Assembly (NCBI GenBank): GCA_004123355.1
Contig: SCHM01000002.1
Coordinates: 7,289,569 to 7,353,568 of the forward strand
DNA length: 64,000 bases
DNA from: Amphirosellinia nigrospora
Lineage: Eukaryota; Ascomycota; Sordariomycetes; Xylariales; Xylariaceae
Direction: 5' to 3'
Below, piece by piece: positions 34,160 to 45,310 of this stretch. The notes beneath the pieces were generated by a model. It was not told where the DNA came from, did not search any database, and worked only from the letters and a program-made list of their open reading frames with translations. The translations under genes were made by a program, and so were the position numbers. Each line of letters opens with the position of its first letter. Position 1 is the stretch's first letter.

Positions 34160-36122
34160 ATGCCTCCCAGGCTACCTGCCCAATTGAGGCCATATGGACG
34201 CCATACCGCCGTATCGAAAGGATACACACATCCCAAGAGACAGTCGTCCTGTTTCTTTTGTTCGCTCTCGCCCGACTTTGGCCGGACCAAAGTTGCGCGG
34301 CACCCAAAGAAGAGTGCGCCGCTTGCCCACGCTCGACGATTCGAGACAACTATTGCGACAACGCCTATCGACCCAAAGCTTGGAAGATAGACCCCGCAAG
34401 GAACTCGATCGAATCCTTCTGAACTTGGAAAAGCACGCCACGAACTATGTGAATCTCTCCCGCTTGCAGCTCGCACTCGGTGGCTACCAGAAGCCTGGAG
34501 ACGAGTCGATACGTGTCGCGATATTCGGTCTGACCGACGAGTCTGCGCCGGCCGACACAGCCAAAGAAGTCCTCAGACTCTTGTTGGCAGATCCTCTGAA
34601 AGACCGCGAAACTTGGGAAGATGAAGTCGAGCAACATGATTTGGCCGAACCTATGATAATCCGCATTGGTGCTGAGGCTCGTAGATCGGAGCCCGCCATC
34701 TCACTCACTAAGGGGAATCTATTGCGAGAGATCAATATTTCGTCCGCCACTCTAGATGGACACAATCTTGAAATATTGATCGCAGATACGAATCCTTTCC
34801 TACCCGCGTTGGACAAGAGCACACTAGACGAGTTTGAAGATACAGTACTAGTCCGACTGTAGATATTCCAACATCGAACACCGGCCGATATACCCTAACA
34901 ACGCCTGTCCATAAGGCATTAGTTGTACTGATGGTATTCGTGGCGCAGCCTCTGTACTGTCGATGCCCACTGTAGAAGACTCTAGCGTGCTCAAGTATGC
35001 TGTCAATATTCCGGAATACAAGCCCAAGGAAGCAATTGCGTTACCTTTTACTCCTATTGATACCAGCATAGCCAGAATCGGTTTGAGTCTAGTTCGTAAG
35101 GATGTTGGCAATGCTATCGAATATGAACACCTCTGGTTTCAAAGCAATATCCCAAACTGGTGGATTGGTTGAAAGCAGATATTCTCACGACGCCTGAAAA
35201 CGTCACGAAACCACCAGTTCGAGAACTGATTGCATCAATCTTGAGGAATACATCAGCTTCGATTCGAGCAGAGGAGGCCAGACTTGGATTATCAGGGTCT
35301 TCTATCAACAACCGCATAAATCTAAGGCCAGTCGAAAGTGGTATAGCCGAGTGGGCTGAGAGCGCACACTCAGAACTACAAGAGCAACTCGACGTCGCAT
35401 TCTCTGGCAGGAGGTGGCGAAAGCTAGGCTGGTGGAAGTTGTTCTGGCGTGGATGATGTGGGCATGCTCACCAGTGACATTCTCACTCAGAGATTTCTTC
35501 CCGAGGCGGAAAGGAGTTCCATCTTTCTCGCTGGGCGAATGAGGGAAGCGGGTTTTGGTCTGTTCAAAACCCCTCAGACCTTACCTTATACCAATCAAAA
35601 CCCCATCATTGGGAGCCAACCCAGCAGCCCGGTTGCAAGTTCAGATTTCACTAAGCCAGCGAGACAGGAATTCAACTGGCCAATGAATATTCCCTATACC
35701 CGAAGTTACTTACAAACCGAAACAGTACCAGCTCTACAGGCGCTGGCTCAGAAACTCGTCCTTCAAACTCTCAGCACGTCCGGGCTAATGACTACCCTCG
35801 GTGCCCTAGCATATATCAGCACTTCACAACCACATTATATGAAGCTGGTGCTGTGCTGCCCTTGGAATTGTCTGGAGTATGAGGCGAATGCAAAGGAAGT
35901 GGGAGATGGCTCGAGACTTTTGGGAAGGCGAAGTAAAGAAGAAGGTAGGAAAGCAGTCAAAGGTGTTGAGGAAACCATGGCATCAGCTTTGACTCAGATA
36001 AATAGACGGGAGCAGAACAGGATGCTACTGATGTACAGAATAGCTTAACGAAAGCCAAAGACTTGGTCACAAGAGCCGAAAAGGTTTGGAAGAATTCAAG
36101 TAGAGCAATTACATCACCATAG
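34160..36122 (+). CDS. Mmc1-like fungal mitochondrial protein
   Basis: The N-terminus (MPPRLPAQLRPYGR ... FETTIATTPIDPK) is basic and looks like a mitochondrial presequence. It is followed by KELDRILLNLEKHATNYVNL, a nucleotide-binding-like segment (IRVAIFGL ... LRLLLADPLKDRETWE), and near the C-terminus the strongly conserved block RRWRKLGWWKLFWRVDD then LQTETVPALQALAQKLVLQT with a hydrophobic hairpin. This order matches fungal proteins I recall as Mmc1-type, implicated in mitochondrial inner-membrane organisation; that functional link is from memory and of moderate certainty. The coding sequence is broken by slips near 34380, 34850, 34930, 35155, 35450, and 35850-35950. Similarity continues across each, ending VTRAEKVWKNSSRAITSP and a stop at 36120-36122. 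About 650 aa. Confidence 0.65.
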
Positions 36123-37231
36123 CACGCACCTCTGTATATAGATACTGTACTATTGTATTATACGAAAATATATCCGCTATACTGTACTGAATGTGCGTTG
36201 GCCCAGAACTTCAGTTGCACATGAGACCGGTTCGTTAATAAGTGCTTTGTAGGTTAACCCTGGGATGGCGTTTCTGGAATACCGCCTTCGTAACCCGGCA
36301 ACCATGTGCACGCACGACTTACCCACGCACGCAGATATTTAAGCACATCTTGTATCCCGTCCACTCATCTTCCTTTTCATACATTGTCTTCTTAGCAATT
36401 GTCCTTAAAGTGCCTTCACTACCCGTGCCCTCTACGTCTAGTTCGAGTACCAGTATCACAAATACCATCGTAACCTCACGAACGCAAGTAAGTACCTAAC
36501 TTCCACTTATAAAAACTATTGCTCCTTCCTTCCTGTTACTTTCCTCTGGTTACTTGAATCAATTCATTTCTGGTCAACCTGGTTATTCCCGCTCTACAAT
36601 AAAACCCTCCCTTATTCCAGCCTCTCTTCAACCACCCCCTCTCTCACCGCACATCTACTCTCCACAACTTCACTTCCACTCTACATCAACACTCACTTCC
36701 AACTTGGACTCGTTGCAGACCGCGTCTCCTTCACCACTTCAACATCGCCTAACCTTCTACAGCCTGCACCACCACTTGAACTATCTACTTAGTCTCGGCA
36801 ATTGCAACTGCGCAACAAGGTAAGCATATACATTCTCTCTGAGCTCCGCATCTTCTTCATTTTTCCCTTTCCAAACTCAAGTGTCTAGTTCGCCTTCCAC
36901 CTCACCCTTGTTCCACCTACTAGCACACCTCTACTACCCATTCCTCCTCCGAAGCCATTACATCTTATGCGCACCTAGATACATCTGGATCCTACTCTGA
37001 TACGTTCACATCATTTCGTGGAAGTTAAGGTTTGTCCTCTTTGCCTCTTACCTCTCTACACATGTCCCACGCTTCCTGGCCCACCCCGACTTCCTCATCT
37101 TACACCATACACAGAACAACCCAACTATATATCTGTTCCCCCATCTATCTACCTTACCAATTAGTATCACTAAGTCACTCTTTCATCCTTAGCGAATCTA
37201 TCGTCCAACGAATCAACACAAACCATCGACA
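36123..37231 (+). promoter_or_regulatory. Long CT-rich leader/promoter of the 37.2-kb gene
   Basis: From about 36350 to the ATG at 37232 the plus strand is strongly C/T/A-rich and almost G-free. It contains intron-like signals (GTAAGTACCTAAC at 36488, GTAAGCATATA at 36822), a pattern of long fungal 5' untranslated leaders with introns. Open frames here (for example 36554-36823) follow from the lack of G and are not coding-like. Transcription start and leader introns are inferred. Confidence 0.5.
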
Positions 37232-37704
37232 ATGTCTAACAACCAGGGCTCTGCTGCCAACGCCGCCGAGGGCGAGCTCAATCTGAATGCTCAAGAATCC
37301 AAATTCTTCATGCATCTTATGAAGTACCTCCCAAAGAATCTGGAAGTCGACTGGGACAAATTCGCTCGGAGATGAACTTCAAGAGTGGCGAGGTCGCAAA
37401 GGTATGTCCCCGCCTACGACTCCATCTTTCCTCTTAGCAACAAGCTCATTAATGTGTCTTTCCTTTCTTGATCCAGACCAGATGTCGCCAAATCCGTACC
37501 AAACATGGTATCTATGGCGCTGTCCCACAGGTACTGAGACCCAACAATGCGGATACCAAGGTCACCAAAGGTCCTAATGGCTCCAAGGGTCGCAAGGGCT
37601 CCCAGGTGACTAAGTCTAAGCAGCCCAAGCATGATCCGGAGGCTACCGATGACATCGATGAAGATGACAAGAGTACCATCGATGTGAAGAAGGATGAATT
37701 TTAA
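37232..37704 (+). CDS. Small Myb/SANT-like nuclear protein
   Basis: Exon 1 begins MSNNQGSAANAAEGELNLNA and encodes ESKFFMHLMKYLPKNLEVDW; after one apparent missing base near 37368 it continues EMNFKSGEVAK. An intron (37401 to about 37477, GTATGT donor, CCAG acceptor) leads to TRCRQIRTKHGIYGAV. The helix-Trp-helix spacing with TRCRQIRTKHG resembles the short Myb/SANT-like domain found in many small fungal nuclear proteins. The C-terminal half is Lys/Gly-rich (SKGRKGSQVTKSKQPKHD) and ends in an acidic tail (DDIDEDDKSTIDVKKDEF). It probably binds DNA or chromatin; no specific role is known to me. About 130 aa. Its long C/T-rich leader lies just upstream. Confidence 0.65.
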
Positions 37705-38688
37705 GTGGCCCGAGAGGATAAATTCACCTTCATACGAGAGAGTATGCGTTCGATACTAGGGACCTACGTACCCGGGTACATACCAAACAACATAACTTGC
37801 TACCCATTGCCTTGCACTTCGAGTCACAGATGATAACAAAATTTGGGGTTAAGATGACGGTTCATTAACGTGAGGAAGTTACATGACTTCGAAGGTCAGG
37901 GATTGATAGGTTTCACACACATGTCTTTGCATCACGACTCAGATCACACCTAGGTATATCACCCAGATAGTGTGGCCAATACACTCGCATACCAAACACA
38001 ACATAACATGCAGAATAATTCGGAGTGATTTATAAACCTACCTAGGTAATCAAGTAGGCGGTTTGCGACTTGCTCCTTCTAATTCGTTGCGGATGTAGAT
38101 GCTTGGTAGGGGTACCGAATAAACTCATACCTAGAAGTAAGTAGGTAGGTATATACATTAAGGTACATTTGTACTTTCTTCGATATATATATCGAGCTTT
38201 GACGAAAACCAGAGATATTACAGGAAGCGACAATAGAGAATCGCAACTGCCTACTCAAGTGCCTAGTGATTGCAGCCTGGACTGCCAGGAATCTGTCGAT
38301 TGTTGCGATATAATACTCCCACCTATACATAAGCTTGCATAGGTACCTTAGGTAGACAAAGAAACAACAGGTAACTAGACAATAGATAGCTGACAAGACT
38401 CATAAGGCTATGCGCGCATCAACAAATCCATTGCCTACTATTAAAACGAAAAGCTCAGTCGAACACAGAGGAGGAAATTATCGTGTCGGGATTACATAGA
38501 GACTTTGGTGGGTATAATAGATAGCATCTATCTGCCTCCTCACGGCTTACTATCAACAAAGCGCAGCTCACAAAGCACTTTGAATATATTTTATGCAGCC
38601 TTTTTATTTCATTTTCAATAACTTAGCTATCCACTACACCTGACATAGCAATGCAAGGAGCCCTAAACAACGCGCTGCTCAGCCCGCC
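37705..38688. other. Intergenic region between convergent genes
   Basis: Contains two ACCTAGGT palindromes (37948-37955 and 38040-38047) and GTAGGTAGGTA tracts. No gene supported. Confidence 0.5.
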
Positions 38689-39894
38689 TTATTTCTTCTC
38701 CAACTCCTCCTTCTGGCTCTTCAAGATCCATCCACGGTTCTCAGCAGCTTTCTTCTCAAAGTCTTCCTCGGTCATGCTCTGTGTAGTCTCGTAGCCATGG
38801 GTCGAAGGGATATGTCGGCCCTTCTCAACACCCGGCCGCTTCAGCATTCTTTGAACCCACTCCTCCAGGGCAGGGTATTCTTTAGGGTCGACGCCAGACC
38901 CTCCTGTAAAGCTGTTAGTTTCGATCTACATACTTAGATGTCAGGAGATGAACCACGTACTACCCATGGCAACCCAAGGCCAGGCCGCGATATCGGCGAT
39001 CGTGCACCGGTCGCCGACGAGGTAACCCGATGTCGACTTCTTCAACGATTCGTCCAGCGTCCGGAACAGACGGCGCGTCTCCGACTTGTAGCGGTCGATG
39101 CCGTACTGAATCTTCTCAGGGGCGTAGCCTATCACATTGAGAGTGAGCATGAGACGATCAAGCTCCAGACAGATTGGGCATCAAACATACGGTTGAAGTG
39201 GTTTAGTTGACCCTGCATGGGCCCGAGACCACCCATCTGCCAGAAGAGCTACTCATGTGTGTGAGCTTCGTCTTATTAGTCTATCATACTGTGCATGGCT
39301 CACCCAGCTGTTCGTCTCATAGTACTCCGGCGTCCCGAAGGGGTAGGAGAGCTTGTGGTCCTTGTCGTACTGGTCGACGATGTACTGCAACATGGCGCCG
39401 CTTTCAAAGACTTTGACATTGGGATTAGTCAGCTTACAACTAGACATGACGTATCAAGGTTTTTGGGACGATGTACAGCCGTGACACACGGACATAGCCG
39501 GAATAGGATATCGATGCTCTTGATATAGGCCATAGTGTCCAATTGGGAAGGGATTCATTCATAATATTACTCACTGCGGATCTCCTTGCCGTCGCGCTTG
39601 TCCGTCATGGCAGGAATACGTCCATTGGGATTGATTTCTAAGAACCACGGAGCCTGTTTTTTTTTCGAGAATTAGTGTGCGCTCACCAACTTGACGCAAC
39701 TAGTTCACGGTACCTTCTGTGTGTTCTTGCTAAACTCGATTGTGGTCGTCTTCACAGAGTCAGTGTCATATTCAGCAAAACATTACATGGAGGCCAGACC
39801 TTATACTGCAGCCGAGCTCCTCCAGCAAGATGGTGATCTTGATGCCGTTGGGCGTCTGCGCGGTATAGAGGTGGATATCGGTGGGGGTAGCCAT
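38689..39894 (-). CDS. Glutathione S-transferase, Ure2p/nu-class type
   Basis: The thioredoxin-fold N-domain starts MATPTDIHLYTAQTPNGIKI; the TPNGxK motif is the glutathione-side signature of the nu-class/Ure2p-like group. A short exon (TTIEFSKNTQK), then PWFLEINPNGRIPAMTD, FESGAMLQYIVDQYDKDHKL (the ESxA/I glutathione-binding motif), GGLGPMQGQLNHF and the all-helical C-domain (GYLVGDRCTIADIAAWPWVA) follow in order. The end is AENRGWILKSQKEELEKK, with the stop at 38689-38691. At least five introns separate these blocks. A base appears missing in exon 1 near 39807. Such enzymes reduce disulfides or peroxides with glutathione and detoxify electrophiles; cytosolic, no signal peptide. Expected size about 270 aa. 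Confidence 0.88.
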
Positions 39895-41328
39895 CTTGGA
39901 TGAGATATGGGTTGCGATTTGATGAACTCTTTCTGATGCTGTCATGAATTGAAGATTCCGAATCTTTCGCGATCGGGGTCTTATATATATGAATGGCTGG
40001 CAAAACGGGAACGGGGAGGGGTAGGTCCTCAGGTGCACGTTGAATGATTAGAAATCAAAGATGTTGTCATGATGAGGGGCAAGGTAGTCCCGGTCACATT
40101 TCTAAGATTACACCGGTTTAATAATAAAGGCGGAAGGATATTTCCAAGAGGTTCCTACCGTTACACCTCGTGCTTGCTAATACAGATATATTCTCTCCGC
40201 GGAATATGATTCCATACAGGGCATTAGGTATTTAGGTAGGTAGTACTGAGAAGTGGTCGCGATCCTGCTAGTCAGGTACCTGAGAAGCCGCAATTCCCCC
40301 CACTCTTGCTCGTCGCTCCGCATCCCACCGACACTAAGGTATACACATCGGCCGCTACCCGGGCTGTGGGCCTACATCCGCAATGCACCGATAATAGACT
40401 TCCGAGGAAAGGGACCGACTTCGTGCTGTAGTAATTGTGACATGAGATGAAATGATAATATTATTGGCCATTCCTACGTGCACGATGGTGTGCAGCCATG
40501 ATACTTAGTCCCGAGATTATGCCTTCGTATGGGCTTCAGATTACTAGTGATACGTTAAAGCTAGCGATGGGATGGGCCGTAAGGCTTTCATTGTAGAAAT
40601 ACAGCGTCTCGCATTTGTATACGCGGAAATATGAGCACCTCTTGTTACCTATGTGATGAGGATCATAGTTTGGCAGACGACAGCCTCAAGCCGCCTCTTG
40701 GCAAAATGATAGCATACCGATTAAGTAGCGTCAACTATTCTCATAATCAATGTGTTTTCGCTCAAGATTTGAGTTCTTTAGATTTCTTATCATTTATAAC
40801 ATGAAGAATTCTAAGTTTAGCGGCAAGCGCCAACATGATGACATTACTAACTTTACACTTCGTTGCGGTCAAGTCCACGGTATGTGAAGGAACAGCGCAA
40901 TGTATTGATTTTCATATGTGTATATCGCGGGCTATTAAAATGGCATGAATAAGAATTGATCCATGTACACGTTGTAATTTCTTTCAGTTAATATTCTTTA
41001 GCGGAGCATATAGAACGCTATTGTTTGCCCCCTAGATTGATTGCTTTCAGTGACCTCTACTAGGTTCCTAGGAAACCGTTATTCGCGTTTTCAAGAAGGA
41101 ATAAACGTGGGAATAACTATGTCTCTTGGGTCGCAAATTGAAGGAACCAACCTGTCTCCTTAGCAACTATCCCTCGTCACGAAAAGGCGCCCAAGGCAGA
41201 ACCGCGTCTACAACAACCCACCATATCTTCTCCGTCCAACACGTGCATGTTTCCTTCCTTCAGACCTCGCTTTACTATCAACATTTTTGCTCATTTTAAT
41301 TTTGTCACCCGCGCACTGTTTGTCAATA
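39895..41328. other. Divergent intergenic region
   Basis: Shared upstream DNA of the GST (-) and GTPase (+) genes. The 65-aa frame at 40253-40450 has no domain. AT-rich between 40700 and 41000. Nothing else supported. Confidence 0.5.
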
Positions 41329-42811
41329 ATGGAACCCGACCCATTTGTTACACCGTCGAACTCTGACCTCAGCTCGTTACTCACTCCATCGGAATACCAG
41401 GTGCCCGTCTCATCAAGCTTCAGCTTTTCCGTCTCGGGTTTCTGGAAGCCGGAAAATGCGCCAATCCTGCAGTGGATACAAGGTTTACCTTCACCTGTGA
41501 AACACGACCAAGTCTTTGAGCCAGCGAGATACCAGACGGTCAAGCATGGTCTTGTATGTACCTACATTGCCGATGATCGGACCCAACTTCATCCCTGATC
41601 CGGCGGGTGTTCCCAATGATTTGATACTAACTTGGTGGCTCTAGGACCACGATGATGTCGACGAGAGCCACGACTTCGACTCCCACCGCCGCAAGCGAGC
41701 GAGGCTAAGTTCTGCAGCGGAAAGCCGACTAATCTCGGAGTCGCGCAGCAGCAAGCTCTTGGATTCTGGTCGCGGCCTCGTGCGTCGAGTGTCTAATAGG
41801 GTTTCCGAGGGCTGCAGGCGTGTAGTCGGGCGGGACCGACAACGAAAGGCCTCTAACAAACCTGACTTATTCATACCTCGTAGCGGGACTCCATGTCCGG
41901 AGCCAACCGCACCAGCGGGGACCGCACTCTATACCCTCATCGATCGCCCGAAGATGCGATTCGTTTTCGTCGGCGATGCCAGGTGTGGAAAGTCCAGTAT
42001 TCTTCTGTAAGCCACCTTATCATGTGAACCTGTCCTCGTTTGTCGTCTGGGCTATTGGCGCTGATTAGATCGTTATACGTAGACGTATCTATCGAGATAC
42101 TTTTAGTGAGGTATCTGCTCCGTGTACCGTATCCAAGCTGGTAGGCTCTGGTCAGCTAATCAAAGGCCCTGCCCAGACTTATAAACCGACGAAATACGAG
42201 CTCTTCAACAAGAGCATCGCAGTCGATGAGCAAATTATCGATATCGAGCTCTGGGACACCGCCGGCAACGTTGAGTTGGAGCAGCTTGGATGCCTCAGTT
42301 ATTTGGCTTGGGACGCGGTGTTCCTCTGCTTCAGCGTCGACAGCGAAAAGTCCTTCAACAACGCCCGCACTCAGGTTAGTTCATGTCTCCCGCGGTTAGG
42401 AACTGTTTGCTGACGATGGATGCAGTGGATCACGCAGATTCGCCGGTATACCCGCGGTGCTCCCTCATCCTCGTTGGCACGAAGACAGACCAACGCGTCG
42501 GAGCCAGCCTCTGGGCGCCGCTTTATCCGCATCTCAAGACTAAGATCACCGCTACGGAAGTTCGTGTCCACTCTACACCGTCTTATCGACATATAGTAAC
42601 CGATCCTAACACGCATATAGGGCGTTATGATAGCCACCGAGATCGGTGCTGTTAGATATGTCGAATGTTCGGCCAAGACGGGCCAGGGCATCATGGGCGC
42701 CGTCGAAGAGGGGCGCGAGCCGTGTTCCACGACCGTGCGGCTTGCGACCAGCTCAAGAGAAAGAATGCTCATCGTCGTTCAAGTATGGCGGAATTTCTCT
42801 GCTTCAAATGA
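41329..42811 (+). CDS. Rho-like small GTPase with long N-terminal extension
   Basis: A 190-residue N-terminal extension (MEPDPFVTPSNSDLSSLLTP ... HDFDSHRRKRARL), acidic then basic, precedes a complete G domain. Its motifs are G1 FVFVGDARCGKSS, the effector region RDTFSEVSAPCTV, G3 ELWDTAGNVELEQ, G4 LILVGTKTDQR and G5 VECSAKTGQG. DTAG and TKTD place it with Rho/Ras-like switches; the GDARCGKS loop is unusual. After one apparent missing G near 42713 the natural C-terminus reads HRRSSMAEFLCFK with the stop at 42809-42811. The Cys lies four residues from the end (CFK), so it is not a standard CaaX box and prenylation is doubtful. Introns: about 41550-41645, 42007-42068, 42375-42425 and 42559-42620. 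Further slips near 42070 and 42450. The upstream half may regulate localisation. Confidence 0.8.
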
Positions 42812-43424
42812 AGCGAGTGCGTATACGATTCCCAAGTCATCACTTATGGGTAATGAGAATAGCTTGATCAGAGACGTAAGCTATTAGGCACGCTGTATTA
42901 ATGATTGTGATATAAAATTTAAGGCGGAAACTACTGGGTAGTACAAGGATTCAGCTTATGAACACAAAGGCCTGACTCAAGTCTGATAAAACTAATTCAT
43001 GCTCAGTCATTGTCGTATTACTGGCAACCCAGGACGATGCTGAGCATTCTGCCTAGACACGGGTTGTGATGCATCGATGAGCCTTCTTGAAATAGCATTC
43101 CAAGAGCAAAGAAAAGGGACGTTTGGAGGCGGATGGCTATCATTAAGGTGTGTTCAAATAGTATGCCAAAGTAGGCTAGACTAGTAGAGATTAGTTTAGC
43201 CACCATCCCAAAGAAGTATATCCTAGACGAAGACGTATATTTAAACATGTGATCCAGTCTTAGCAGATAACCGAGACTGGCACCTATAATTTCTCCATGG
43301 CATCAAGTGTGTTTTATGCAACATAAAAGTACACACTCGGAGCTTATAACATCAATACCTATGAGAATTAATAGAAGTTTGAAATATGCTCGCAAGATGA
43401 TTTAAAGAGGAAATGTGTTGGTTG
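42812..43424. other. Intergenic DNA between GTPase gene and transposon block
   Basis: Normal base composition, in sharp contrast to what follows from 43500. No gene supported. Confidence 0.5.
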
Positions 43425-43465
43425 TACGGAGGTCTGGGCCAAAATCACCTATTATCCTTAGCATT
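43425..43465 (+). repeat. Left terminal inverted repeat (41 bp)
   Basis: Matches the reverse complement of 52231-52271 except at one base (ACCTATT here, ACCCATT in the partner). It retains CpA sites, unlike the interior. Confidence 0.9.
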
Positions 43466-44689
43466 AGAATAACGTATGAATTTAACAGCCGAAACATAGT
43501 TTAGGCACTAAACCTAGACTATTAATTAATACTTAACTAGCTATTTAAAAATAGTTAAGGATTTAATATTTATTGTTTTTTTTTATTTTTTTTATAAATA
43601 TACTATTATATTAAATAAATACTACTAAAATTTAATATAGTAAAAAAATTCGACTTTAATAAATAGCTTTAAGCTTTAATTTTATATTTTAAAGGCTACT
43701 TATATAAAATATAATCGAAAAAACAAGATATATAGCTAGTAGTTTTAATTATTTATTAATAACTACTAAAAATATAATTATAAGCTTAAAAATAGTTTTA
43801 TTTTTATTAATATATTAATATTAAAGCTAATAAAAGTTAAAAATTAATATTAAATAAAGCGTAAAAACGTAAAATCGTTAAAATTTTAACCGTTAATAAA
43901 AGGTTTTATAAATTTTTTACCGAATAGTTAATAAATAAATTTAACAAAAAAACTTAAAAAATTAATATATTTTTAAGCATATAATAATAAAGTTATTAAA
44001 TGCTAAAAAGTTTAAAAAAGTTAAATATATTATTAAATTTAGTTTAAAAAAATAAAATTTAATTAAACGTTTAAAATAATGTTTAATAATTAAAACTAAA
44101 CTTAAATTAATAAAAACTAATCGTATAAAATAATAAGATTTTATAGTTTTTAACGTATTTTAAAATAATAATAAGGTTTAAAAGCGTAACTACGAAATTT
44201 TTATTAATAAAATAATATAAAAATAGTTTAAAAGCTTTAAAATTTTTATATTTTAAAGCTATTTTTATTAGTATAAAAAAAATTTTTATATATTTAGCCG
44301 GTATAAACTATAATAATAAAAAAAAATATTAAAAAATAATAAATAATTATAATAAAAAATAAAACTAGCTATTAAAGCTAAATAAAAGTTAGAAATAAAA
44401 ATAAAAAAGTTAAGTTTAACTAATTATAAAAGCTATAAGTTTATTTAAAGTTTTAACAATAAAACGGGCGTTTAAATATATATTTTAAAAATAAATAAAA
44501 TTAACTAGATATAATATTATAAAAAGTTCTAAAGTTTAAATTTATTTTTTATTAAAAATTTAGCAAAAAATACCTAAGAGCTATTTTTATTGCTTAAAAA
44601 AATAACGCGCCGAATTATAGCTTAAAATAGTATTAGCGCAAAAAAAAAACAGGTTTAACAATTTTATTATAATTGTTTAACTTTTTAAA

Positions 44690-44885
44690 CTTTTTTACGA
44701 TTAAAAAATATAGTTTATAATAAAAATAAACTTAAACGTTATTAAACTAAAAAAATAAAAAAATAAAAAAAATATAAATAAAAAATAAACTTTTTTACGA
44801 TTAAAAAATATAGTTTTAATAAAATAAACTTAAACGTTATTAAAACTAAAAAAATAAAAAAATAAAAAATATAAATAAAAAATAA
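44690..44885. repeat. Tandem duplication of about 100 bp in the AT-rich block
   Basis: CTTTTTTACGATTAAAAAAT followed by AAACTTAAACGTTATTAAA occurs twice in tandem. It probably arose before or during decay of the transposon. Confidence 0.6.
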
Positions 44886-45150
44886 AAATTTATTAAGCTA
44901 AAAAGTATAATATTTAATCGAAAATATATAATATATAGTAAATAATTTATTTAGCGGGTAAAAATCGCTATATAAAAAAACTTAGCTATTATACGCGTTA
45001 AAATTCGATAAGCTTAATAAAGCTTTAAAAGCTAAATAAATATAAAAGTAAAAAAATAGCGTTAAAATATAATATAAAGCTATTAATATATTAAATAGTT
45101 TTTTATAAAATAAAAAATCGGTAATAAAAAAATATTTAACAATATAAAGG

Positions 45151-45310
45151 GTTATAGCCTTAAAGCTAGGAAATACTGTTTATTAACTGCGATAAAAAAA
45201 AGAAATTTGTGCACGCTAGCGTATACAGAAAAGCTGCTATATAATAGCTCCGGCTCGGGCCAAAGCCATAACCTAGGTTATAAGCTTACCAGCCTAGCTA
45301 ACCTATAATA
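45151..45310. repeat. Direct repeat of the nested element, left copy
   Basis: Less A+T-rich than its surroundings, sharing long words with 51418-51579 such as GCTAACCTATAA and GGGCCAAAGCCATAAC. Contains an ACCTAGGT palindrome (45271-45278) at a position where the right copy differs. Confidence 0.8.

Noticed and set aside
36554-36823. 89-aa Ser/Pro/Leu ORF in the CT-rich leader
   Set aside because: Open only because the strand lacks G; composition is that of a leader.
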